In this document: in pieces, positions 6,921 through 13,219 of the stretch
Position numbering within the stretch: the stretch's first letter is position 1
How the letters are laid out: every line of letters starts with the position of its first letter
Assembly: GCA_018710885.1 (NCBI GenBank)
Contig: DVJA01000080.1
Coordinates: 1 to 20,256, forward strand
DNA from: Scatomorpha merdigallinarum
Lineage (GTDB): Bacteria; Bacillota; Clostridia; Oscillospirales; Oscillospiraceae
Direction of reading: 5' to 3'
DNA: 20,256 nt
Translations under genes and position numbers: made by a program
The notes under the pieces: model-generated
Databases searched by the model: none
Seen by the model: only the letters and a program-made list of their open reading frames with translations
What the model was told of the DNA's origin: nothing

Positions 6921-9900
6921 TGTCTTCCTCCTCTATCTGCTTTGCGGCCTCCTCGAGATCCAGTTCTATGACCTTGGAGACGCCTTTTTCCTGCATTGTA
7001 ACGCCGTAGAGGCGGTCTGCCTCCTCCATTGTGCCGCGGCGGTGGGTTATGACTATGAACTGCGTCCTGCCGCTCAAATCCCGCATGTGCAGGGCAAAGC
7101 GGTTGACATTGGCCTCGTCCAGCGCGGCCTCTATCTCGTCCATGACGCAAAACGGCGTGGGCCGCACTTTGATTATTGCGAAGTAGAGGGCTATGGCGAC
7201 GAAGGCCATCTCTCCACCGGAGAGCAGCGTGAGCGTTGTGACCGCCTTGCCGGGCGGCTGAACGCGGATATCTATGTCGCCGTTGAGCACGTCGTCTCCG
7301 GGCGTTATCGTGAGCTCCGCGCTGCCGCCGCCGAAGAGTTCCGTGAAGGTCTCCTTGAAGCTCTCGTTTATGGCCTCGAATTCGCGGGTGAATATACTTC
7401 TCATTTCCCCGGTTATATCGGAAATTATACCCAAAAGCTCGCCTTTGGCCTTCTCGACGTCGTCGCGCTGTCCGGCCAGGAACTCATAGCGCTCGCTCAC
7501 GCGCGCGTACTCGTCTATCGCGCCTATATTCGGGTTCCCGAGGGAGGACATCTCACGCCTCAGCTCGGCTATATGCTTGGCGGCTTTGGAACGGGCCTCC
7601 ACCGGCTGCCGTATGGCCTCGGCGGCGCTGTGACTGAGCTCATATCCGTCCCAGAGCTTGTCCGTAAGCTGCTTTTCCTCGAGCTCGGAGGAGAGCTTTT
7701 TCTGCTCGGCACGCGCGAGGGCACGTTCCAGGTCGAGTATGGCCGCATTTTTCTCCTGTGCGGCCTTATCAGTGCGCGTGCGCTCGCCTTCGACTTCCAG
7801 GCGGCTGCGCGTGGCCTCACTGATGGACTCCTTAATTTTCCCGGCCTCTTCCTGCAATGAAGCTATACGCTCGCTGACTTCACCGAGCTCGCGCCTGTAA
7901 CTGTCCGCGGCGGCCAACACGTCGGCGACAGCCTTCTCGCGCGCGGCGTTGTCGCCCGTGAGTCCGGCAAGCAGGGCCTCAAACTGCGCTGCGGCGTTCT
8001 CCGTCGTGCGGCGTTCGGCCTCCAGAGAGGTGAGTTCGTTATTTATGCCCTGTAATTCCTGAGCCGCCACGTCCAGCTCGTAGCGGGCCGCCGTCAGGCT
8101 GCGCTTGAGCTCTTCGGTCCTGGCGTTCAATTCATCCCGGCGGCGGGCGAGCTTGCCGCGCTCGGCCTGGAGCCTTTCAAGCTCACTCCGGCGCGAGAGT
8201 ATGCCCGCGTTCTTTCCTGCGCTGCCGCCGGTCATGGAACCGCCGGCGTTCATTACCTGGCCGTCCAGCGTTACTATCCTCACACGGCCGCCGTTACGGC
8301 GTGAGATGGCTATGGCGTCAGTGAGAGTCTCGGCCACAAGCGTACAGCCCAACAGGTTTTCAAAGACCTGTTTGTAACGACCGTCGAATTCTATGAGGTC
8401 TACGGCGAGTCCCAGGCAGCCCTCGTCCTCGCCGGGTATGTGCTCCAACCTGCCGCCGCGTATGGCGTCAATGGGCAGGAAAGTCGCACGGCCCGCGTTG
8501 CGGCGCTGCAAAAACTCTATGGCGCGCTTGCCGTCATTCTGCGTGTCAACCACTACGTTCTGTATCGCCGCGCCCAGCGCCGTCTCGATTGCGAGGGCCA
8601 CATCCTCGTCCGTGCGCAGCAGCTCGCTGACAGTGCCGTGTATGCCGCGCAGTGAACCGCGCTTTGCCTCACGCATAACGGCTTTCACCGCGCCGCCGAA
8701 ACCCTCATAGTCGCGTTCCATCTCTTCGATGATATTTATACGCGAGTCGGCGCTGCGGAGCTCCACTATGTGGCGCGTGAGCTCGTCGGTGAGCTCATTC
8801 AACTCCCGCTCTCGGTTTGCTATGCGCATTTTGCGCCCCTCGGCGACATTCTTGGCGCTCTCGGCGTCCTCGGAGAGTTTCTTGCGCCGGGCGTCGATTT
8901 CGCCTATTCTGTCACGCTGAGCGGCGATATTGCCCTTTATCTCTTCCACGCGGGTGGCGAGCTCGTCCATCTCCGAGCGCATGCGCTCCGCGTTCTGCTC
9001 GGAGCTCTCGACGCGGCTCTTGAGCGCCGCGGCAATGGCCTCCTGCTCTGCAATCCGTGACTGTACTTTTGAGAGCTGGCTTCTTCTGTCCTCGGCCTCA
9101 ACATCCTTAGTGCGCATACGCTCTGTGAGCGCTTCACTGCGGGAATAGAGGCCCTGCAGCTCGCGCTTGGCCGACTCAAGAAGCGTTTTGGTCTCGTTAT
9201 ACTCCTGCTCCAGCACTCCCGCCTGTTCGCGCAGCACGTCCAGATCGTACATCCAAAGGCTGACCTCGGCTACACGCAGCTCGTCGCGCATGGCGAGATA
9301 GCGCTTTGCCACCTCGGCCTGCTCTTTCAGCGGCTTGACCTGCAGCTCGAGTTCCTCTATCTTGTCGTTTATGCGCAGGAGGTTCTCATCCGTGCGCGCC
9401 AGACGGCGCTCGGCCTCCTCCTTGCGGTAGCGGTAGCGGGAAATACCGGCGGCCTCTTCGAGCACTTCACGCCGCTCTGCGCTCTTGCCGGAGACTATCT
9501 CGGCGATACGGCCCTGGCCAATTATGGAGTAGCCGTCCCGGCCCATGCCGGTGTCCATCAGGAGCTCGTTTACGTCGCGCAGGCGCACCTGCTGGCGGTT
9601 TATATAGTACTCGCTCTCGCCGGAGCGGTAGTACTTTCGAGTGATAGTGACCTCCTCGGCGTCCACGTCGAAGATACCGGCGCTGTTGTCTAGGATGAGT
9701 GACACCTGCGCCACGCCCATCGCCGGGCGCTTGGCCGTACCGCCAAAGATGACATCCTGCATCTTGCCGCCGCGCAGTGTGCGGCTGCTCTGCTCGCCCA
9801 TGACCCAGAGTATGGCGTCGGAGATATTCGATTTTCCGGAGCCGTTCGGCCCGACTATGGCGGTTATCTCCCGCTCAAAGGTCAGGCGCGTCTTCTCCGG

Positions 9901-9942
9901 GAAGCTCTTGAAGCCCTGGATTTCGAGCGCTTTAAGGTACGT
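6886..9942 (-). CDS. smc: Chromosome partition protein SMC (condensin ATPase), apparent ACG start, short arms
   Basis: Condensin subunit that extrudes DNA loops and resolves newly replicated chromosomes. The frame is taken from ACG at 9942, giving 1018 aa. Reading from there gives (M)YLKALEIQGFKSFPEKT, the usual SMC N-terminus, then Walker A GPNGSGKSN at about residues 31-39. Using the first in-frame ATG (9801) would delete Walker A. The frame is closed by TGA at 9960-9958 and has no ATG, GTG or TTG before 9801. GAGGG sits 6 nt before ACG. Next come QGRIAEIVSGK, a coiled-coil arm, the hinge at about 410-580 (YEGFGGAVKAVM to GGSMTGG), the return arm, and the C-terminal head with signature LSGGEMAF, Walker B FCVMDEIEAALD and FIVITHRRGTMEEAD. 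The protein is about 168 residues shorter than B. subtilis SMC (1186), shared between the two arms. It overlaps ftsY by 35 nt. Confidence 0.95.
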   Translation of the reverse strand, partial: TYLKALEIQGFKSFPEKTRLTFEREITAIVGPNGSGKSNISDAILWVMGEQSSRTLRGGKMQDVIFGGTAKRPAMGVAQVSLILDNSAGIFDVDAEEVTITRKYYRSGESEYYINRQQVRLRDVNELLMDTGMGRDGYSIIGQGRIAEIVSGKSAERREVLEEAAGISRYRYRKEEAERRLARTDENLLRINDKIEELELQVKPLKEQAEVAKRYLAMRDELRVAEVSLWMYDLDVLREQAGVLEQEYNETKTLLESAKRELQGLYSRSEALTERMRTKDVEAEDRRSQLSKVQSRIAEQEAIAAALKSRVESSEQNAERMRSEMDELATRVEEIKGNIAAQRDRIGEIDARRKKLSEDAESAKNVAEGRKMRIANRERELNELTDELTRHIVELRSADSRINIIEEMERDYEGFGGAVKAVMREAKRGSLRGIHGTVSELLRTDEDVALAIETALGAAIQNVVVDTQNDGKRAIEFLQRRNAGRATFLPIDAIRGGRLEHIPGEDEGCLGLAVDLIEFDGRYKQVFENLLGCTLVAETLTDAIAISRRNGGRVRIVTLDGQVMNAGGSMTGGSAGKNAGILSRRSELERLQAERGKLARRRDELNARTEELKRSLTAARYELDVAAQELQGINNELTSLEAERRTTENAAAQFEALLAGLTGDNAAREKAVADVLAAADSYRRELGEVSERIASLQEEAGKIKESISEATRSRLEVEGERTRTDKAAQEKNAAILDLERALARAEQKKLSSELEEKQLTDKLWDGYELSHSAAEAIRQPVEARSKAAKHIAELRREMSSLGNPNIGAIDEYARVSERYEFLAGQRDDVEKAKGELLGIISDITGEMRSIFTREFEAINESFKETFTELFGGGSAELTITPGDDVLNGDIDIRVQPPGKAVTTLTLLSGGEMAFVAIALYFAIIKVRPTPFCVMDEIEAALDEANVNRFALHMRDLSGRTQFIVITHRRGTMEEADRLYGVTMQEKGVSKVIELDLEEAAKQIEEEDNGVLRQDKAGA

Positions 9943-9948
9943 AAGTAT

Positions 9949-9953
9949 CCCTC
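9949..9953 (-). promoter_or_regulatory. Ribosome-binding site that decides the smc start
   Basis: GAGGG on the minus strand ends 6 nt before the ACG at 9942-9940, normal Shine-Dalgarno spacing. It is too close to the upstream ATA (9948-9946) for that codon to be the start. Together with the protein alignment this favours initiation at ACG. Confidence 0.6.
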
Positions 9954-9962
9954 TTTCTCACA

Positions 9963-9981
9963 TCTGCCTTTCCCAGGCAGA
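9963..9981 (-). other. Small hairpin in smc leader, just upstream of its ribosome-binding site
   Basis: A perfect 7-bp inverted repeat (TCTGCCT / AGGCAGA) with a 5-nt loop lies about 10 nt upstream of the GAGGG ribosome-binding site. There is no T-run after it, so it is not an intrinsic terminator. It could influence access of ribosomes to the start region. The base of the stem contains an ATG (9963-9961) followed directly by TGA. Its function is inferred only from its position. Confidence 0.5.
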
Positions 9982-9986
9982 GCAAT

Positions 9987-10014
9987 ATAAGCCGTATATG
10001 CCCATAAGGCGTAT
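9987..10014. repeat. 11-bp direct repeat at predicted smc transcription start
   Basis: ATAAGCCGTAT (9987-9997) and ATAAGGCGTAT (10004-10014) differ at one base and are 17 bp apart start to start. The second copy abuts the smc -10 box and covers the predicted start point, so the pair is placed where an operator would be. It may be chance in an AT-rich spacer. Confidence 0.45.
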
Positions 10015-10015
10015 T

Positions 10016-10044
10016 ATTTTATCATAACAGGCGGTGTTTTTCAA
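10016..10044 (-). promoter_or_regulatory. Sigma-A-type promoter of the smc operon
   Basis: Minus strand: -35 box TTGAAA (10044-10039), 17-nt spacer, -10 box TAAAAT (10021-10016). Each box differs by one base from consensus and the spacing is ideal. The predicted start is near 10009, giving a leader of about 67 nt before the ACG of smc. A separate promoter is expected because the upstream rnc operon is cut off by the transporter block. Confidence 0.8.
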
Positions 10045-10072
10045 GCTGTAAAGCGGAGCACTGCGGCCCAAA

Positions 10073-10101
10073 TTGACAAATTTTAAGGCCGATACTATAA
10101 T
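10073..10101 (+). promoter_or_regulatory. Perfect-consensus sigma-A promoter of the AEC transporter gene
   Basis: TTGACA (10073-10078), a 17-nt spacer, and TATAAT (10096-10101): an exact match to the housekeeping promoter consensus at optimal spacing. Transcription should begin at about 10108, so the ATG at 10107 lies at or before the RNA's 5' end and the ATG at 10143 is the better gene start. It is divergent from the smc promoter, with 28 bp between the two -35 boxes. Confidence 0.9.
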
Positions 10102-10142
10102 TAAAAATGTACAAACTCTTTTTCCGGCTGTGTGGGGGTAAA

Positions 10143-11081
10143 ATGGAAAACATACTGCTTTGCCTCAACGCCGTGCTGCCCATATTTCTTATATTTGCCC
10201 TGGGTTTTGCAGCGCGGCACTTGAATCTGATGGACATTGGCGATGTCCTTAAGATGAACAAAATAGCGTTTAAGGTATTTCTGCCATTCATGATGTTCGC
10301 CAACATATATAACGCTGAACTGGAAGCGGCGATAAGGCCCGACCTGATACTGTTCGCGCTTGGCAGCGTACTGGTCATATACCTGCTGAGCATAGCGGCG
10401 TCCCTGCTCTACACTAAAGACAAGAGCAAACAGGGCGTCATCATTCAGGGCATCTTCCGCTCCAACTACGTCATAGTGGGCATGCCCATAGCCGGTTCCC
10501 TGATACCGGGTGCCGATCTCTCCTCCGTCGCCGTACTGGTGGCCCTGGTGGTCTGTGAATTCAACATATTGGCCGTTATCTGTCTCACGCTCTTCAATGG
10601 TCACCCATTCAACCTCAAGTCCACGCTCAGGAGCCTCGCAACCAACCCGCTCATACTTTCATCGCTGGCGGGCATAGCCTTCCTGCTGCTGGACATCCGG
10701 CTGCCCTCGTTTCTGGACTCGGCGGTGGAGAGCCTTTCCGGTGTCGCAAGCCCGCTGATGCTCTTCCTGTTGGGCGCTTTTATAGACTTCAGGGCCATGC
10801 GGAAATTTACGCGCGACCTGATTTTCGTCTGCATCGGCAGGCTGTTCATAGTTCCCGCTGTCTTTCTGACGGTTGGCTATCTCGCAGGATTCCGCGGCAT
10901 TGAATTTGCTGCGCTCATCGGGGCGTTTGCCTCATCGACCGCAACAACATCCTTCACCATGGCCCAGCAAATGGGCTCCGACGCCGAACTTGCCGGCGAC
11001 ATAGTCATAGTTACCAGCGCGCTCTGTCCGCTTACGCTCTTCTTATGGTCGGCAGTGTTCACAAGTTTAGGTGTACTCTGA
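10143..11081 (+). CDS. AEC (auxin efflux carrier) family transporter
   Basis: A 312-aa integral membrane protein with about ten hydrophobic segments in the AEC arrangement: a first half (residues about 5-150), a central loop around 151-165 (FNGHPFNLKSTLRSLATNP), and a second half (about 168-310). Family-like elements are LPIFLIFALGFAARH near the N-terminus, MNKIAFKVFLPFMMFANI, IFRSNYVIVGMPIAG (the conserved GxxxNxxxxGxPI-like segment), and ASSTATTSFTMAQQMGSDAELAGDIVIVTS near the C-terminus. Bacterial AEC proteins are secondary transporters, some exporting malate or other organic acids; the substrate here cannot be inferred. The start at 10143 is preceded by GGGGG 4 nt upstream. The only plus-strand gene in the window, it has its own promoter and terminator and splits the usual rnc-smc linkage. 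Confidence 0.93.
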   Translation: MENILLCLNAVLPIFLIFALGFAARHLNLMDIGDVLKMNKIAFKVFLPFMMFANIYNAELEAAIRPDLILFALGSVLVIYLLSIAASLLYTKDKSKQGVIIQGIFRSNYVIVGMPIAGSLIPGADLSSVAVLVALVVCEFNILAVICLTLFNGHPFNLKSTLRSLATNPLILSSLAGIAFLLLDIRLPSFLDSAVESLSGVASPLMLFLLGAFIDFRAMRKFTRDLIFVCIGRLFIVPAVFLTVGYLAGFRGIEFAALIGAFASSTATTSFTMAQQMGSDAELAGDIVIVTSALCPLTLFLWSAVFTSLGVL

Positions 11082-11094
11082 GAACACAGTAATG

Positions 11095-11128
11095 AAACGA
11101 GGTCCGGCTGAGCCAGACCTCGTTTTTT
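11095..11128 (+). terminator. Rho-independent terminator after the AEC gene
   Basis: Stem AAACGAGGTC (11095-11104) pairs with GACCTCGTTT; one C-A mismatch follows, then GGC/GCC closes a TGA loop. A run of six T residues (11123-11128) follows on the plus strand. It begins 13 nt after the AEC stop. The same stem read on the minus strand ends in only TTT, so it may weakly terminate the convergent small gene as well. Confidence 0.93.
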
Positions 11129-11151
11129 ATATTCCATTTTGACACTCACGT

Positions 11152-11370
11152 TCAAACTGACAACGACACATCGTCAAAAGCATACTGCTCCTCGCTTGTA
11201 CACCAGACGGTATACACGCCCGCAGTGTCCCGCACCGGCGCGGCAGCCTCACTTTTAAACATTCCGCTCATGCTTATTATGAAAGCCGCTGCACACGCTG
11301 CGCTAAGCAGCAGTGACGCTGCCGCAGTAGCGACGACTATACGTATGGCTTTTGTCCTGGAGCTGCTCAT
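11152..11370 (-). CDS. Small single-pass membrane protein, unknown function (72 aa)
   Basis: I do not recognise this protein. A short polar basic N-terminus (MSSSRTKAIR) leads into one long hydrophobic segment at about residues 9-33 (IVVATAAASLLLSAACAAAF and on). A roughly 38-residue polar, acidic tail ends with YAFDDVSLSV. By the positive-inside rule the tail should face outward. Cys26 is in the hydrophobic segment, but the residues before it (L-S-A-A-C) are not a good lipobox, so a lipoprotein is unlikely. Cys57 lies in the tail. Support for expression is good: GGGAGG ends 7 nt before the ATG, and an extended -10 element lies 28 nt upstream. It is convergent with the AEC gene and shares the intergenic terminator. 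It could be a short regulator or envelope peptide, but nothing shows which. Confidence 0.72.
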   Translation of the reverse strand: MSSSRTKAIRIVVATAAASLLLSAACAAAFIISMSGMFKSEAAAPVRDTAGVYTVWCTSEEQYAFDDVSLSV

Positions 11371-11397
11371 GCAACCGCCTCCCTTTCGTATGGCGTG

Positions 11398-11406
11398 AGT
11401 ATAACA
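11398..11406 (-). promoter_or_regulatory. Extended -10 promoter for the 72-aa gene
   Basis: Minus strand TGTTATACT: a TG dinucleotide, one base, then the -10 box TATACT (11403-11398). No convincing -35 box lies 16-18 nt upstream, as is usual for extended -10 promoters. It is 27 nt before the ATG, leaving a short leader that contains the strong ribosome-binding site. Confidence 0.5.
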
Positions 11407-11505
11407 CGCAAATGTATCTTAATTGCATCCTAAAGGTTACAATTTAGTCACAGCTTGAAAAAAGTTTAGTAAAATTCTCACACCGATTTACATACCGCTC
11501 AAATC

Positions 11506-11539
11506 AGAAACATCCAAATCTTATGATTTGGATGTTTCT
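11506..11539 (-). terminator. 15-bp AT-rich hairpin ending the radical SAM operon
   Basis: A perfect inverted repeat (AGAAACATCCAAATC / GATTTGGATGTTTCT, 15 bp) with a 4-nt loop begins 7 nt after the stop of the radical SAM gene. The minus-strand downstream side reads TTTCTGATTT, so the U-tract is interrupted. It is probably the operon A terminator or an mRNA 3'-end stabiliser. The perfect symmetry would also suit a protein-binding site. Confidence 0.65.
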
Positions 11540-11545
11540 CACTTA

Positions 11546-12544
11546 TCAAGTTGACAGGCTGTCTATTGATTTGTCCGGCACTATGCGCAGGCGTTTTAGT
11601 GCAAACCGCTCAGTCAAATAGGCGCGGTTTGCTCCGTGCTGCCCCACGAGCTGGCTCATGAGGCGCGGATTCACGCGCAGCACGGCCTCACTGCCCGGTA
11701 ATGCTCCCTCAAGCAAAGCCTCTGCCTTTTCACGCATAATGCGCGATTTTACGAGCTCACCGAGCGCGGGGTGATACGCTCCACCCACGGCGTCGCCTCC
11801 GGAGAGGTCCTCAGTCGGGTTGAGGCCCAGGCGTATGACAGGTATGTGCGCCTCTTCAAATATGGGCAGTATTTTCGCGCAGACACGCACGGCGTCTTCC
11901 ACCGTGTGCTCCTTGTACCGCCCGGCCTTCCAGATGTCAAAAAGCGCCGTATCGCGCACTATGACTGTGGGATACACACGGACTCCGTCGGGTTTGAGCA
12001 CTGCAATGCGTCTAGCCGACTCCACGTCGCTCTCGTCATCCGCTCCAGGCAGGCCGGTCATCATCTGCAAGATGAGCTTAAACCCGGCAGCCTTCACCTG
12101 TGCCGAGGCGTCTTCCACGTCTTGCGCGGTGTGGCCCCGCCCAGATAAGGCAAGCACACGTTCGGACATACTCTGGGCGCCCAGCTCTATGGTCTCCACG
12201 CCGTAGGCTTTGAGCCGCTTTAGTGTGGCGGCGTCTATGGCGTCTGGGCGCGTGGACAGGCGCAGCGAAACTATGTCGCCGCTCTCAAGGTACGGCCCGG
12301 CCGCATCCAGCAGCGCCTCCTGCTCGCTGACAGGTATGGCGGTGAAACTGCCGCCGTAAAAAGCCAGTTGGCGGCGCGTCTCCGGGCCCGTGAGCGTTTT
12401 CGCCCGCTCTATCGCCTCAACTACGTCCTGAGGCGTTGCCGGTGTCACGGAGCCGGAGATGCGCCGCTGGTTGCAGAACACGCAGTCATTCGGGCATCCG
12501 AGGTGCGGAACAAAGACGGGAATAATACTCTCTCTGGCACTCAT
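11546..12544 (-). CDS. Radical SAM protein, Elp3/COG1243-like short form
   Basis: A 332-aa radical S-adenosylmethionine protein. The iron-sulfur cluster motif is C17-x3-C21-x2-C24 in PHLGCPNDCVFCNQRRISG. It is followed by AFYGGSFTAIP (the glycine motif that binds SAM), RLSTRPDAID, VETIELGAQSMSERVLALSGRGHT, FKLILQMMTGLPG and GVRVYPTVIVRDTALF, the order seen in Elp3-like and HemN-like radical SAM proteins. The C-terminal region (about 250-332) has IRLGLNPTEDLSGGDAVGGAYHPALGELV, typical of a radical-SAM C-terminal extension. There is no acetyltransferase domain of the kind present in full Elp3. Substrate is unknown; a role in RNA modification is only a guess. It overlaps rnc by 4 nt (ATGA) and is the last gene of operon A. 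In many Clostridia it sits between rnc and smc. Confidence 0.88.
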   Translation of the reverse strand: MSARESIIPVFVPHLGCPNDCVFCNQRRISGSVTPATPQDVVEAIERAKTLTGPETRRQLAFYGGSFTAIPVSEQEALLDAAGPYLESGDIVSLRLSTRPDAIDAATLKRLKAYGVETIELGAQSMSERVLALSGRGHTAQDVEDASAQVKAAGFKLILQMMTGLPGADDESDVESARRIAVLKPDGVRVYPTVIVRDTALFDIWKAGRYKEHTVEDAVRVCAKILPIFEEAHIPVIRLGLNPTEDLSGGDAVGGAYHPALGELVKSRIMREKAEALLEGALPGSEAVLRVNPRLMSQLVGQHGANRAYLTERFALKRLRIVPDKSIDSLST

Positions 12545-13218
12545 CTTGCACGGAGCTCCCTGAGCGCAGCTCTGGCCGCGGCCTGCTCTGCCTCTTTCTT
12601 AGTACGCCCGGAGCCAGAGCCTATTGCATTTCCGTTCAGCAGCACCTGGCTGGTAAAGGTCTTGTCGTGGTCAGGCCCGCTCTCACTGAGCAGCTCATAG
12701 CTTAGCTGGCTGCCGCTTTTGCGCTGCACAAGCTCTTGCAGTTCAGTCTTACTGTCTCCAAACGATATGTATGTCCCGTCGAGGGTGGAGAGTATGTGCT
12801 TTGTGATAAAGCTGCGGGCAACCTCCATACCTCCATCGAGGTACATCGCCGCTATAATGGCCTCCACCGCGTCGGCCAGTATGCTCGTGCGGTTCCTGCC
12901 GCCGGTGTGCTCCTCGCCCCTGCCCAGGCGCATGTATTCGCCCAGGCCCAGCTCAGAGGCCACGCGGTGCAGGCTCTCTTCACACACCAGCTGTGCGCGC
13001 ATGCGCGTCATGCGTCCCTCCGGCATCTCCGGGAAACGCCTGTAGAGCGCGTCAGCCACGACGAGGCCCAGCACGCTGTCGCCCAGGAACTCCAGGCGCT
13101 CGTTGCTCTCACAGCTCCTGCCACGGTTCTCGTTGGCGTAGGAGCTGTGAGTAAGCGCATTTATCAGCAGGCTCTGGCTTTTGAAATTGTAGTCCAGTTT
13201 TTCCTCGATAGTGTCCAT
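12541..13218 (-). CDS. rnc: Ribonuclease III
   Basis: A 225-aa double-strand-specific endoribonuclease that matures rRNA precursors and cleaves structured mRNAs. The catalytic domain (about 1-145) carries NERLEFLGDSVLG with E40, E43 and D47, and the second metal-ligand set D116/E119 in ILADAVEAIIAAMYLDGG. The double-stranded-RNA-binding domain (about 155-223) has the pattern DSKTELQELVQ ... FTSQVLLNG ... GSGRTKKEAEQAAARAAL. Two starts are possible: ATG 13218, one base after the acpP stop, and ATG 13245, which adds nine residues inside acpP. I prefer 13218 because homology begins there, but neither has a strong Shine-Dalgarno; AAAAGG lies about 15 nt upstream of 13218. It overlaps the radical SAM gene by 4 nt. 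Confidence 0.95.
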   Translation of the reverse strand: MDTIEEKLDYNFKSQSLLINALTHSSYANENRGRSCESNERLEFLGDSVLGLVVADALYRRFPEMPEGRMTRMRAQLVCEESLHRVASELGLGEYMRLGRGEEHTGGRNRTSILADAVEAIIAAMYLDGGMEVARSFITKHILSTLDGTYISFGDSKTELQELVQRKSGSQLSYELLSESGPDHDKTFTSQVLLNGNAIGSGSGRTKKEAEQAAARAALRELRAR

Positions 13219-13219
13219 C

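Noticed and set aside
6886..9801. ATG 9801 as the start of smc
   Set aside because: It would remove the N-terminal 47 residues including Walker A, and the sequence upstream encodes the conserved SMC N-terminus in the same frame.
10107..10145. ATG 10107 as the start of the AEC gene
   Set aside because: It lies at the predicted transcription start of a perfect promoter, leaving no leader or ribosome-binding site. ATG 10143 has GGGGG upstream and begins the family's first membrane helix.
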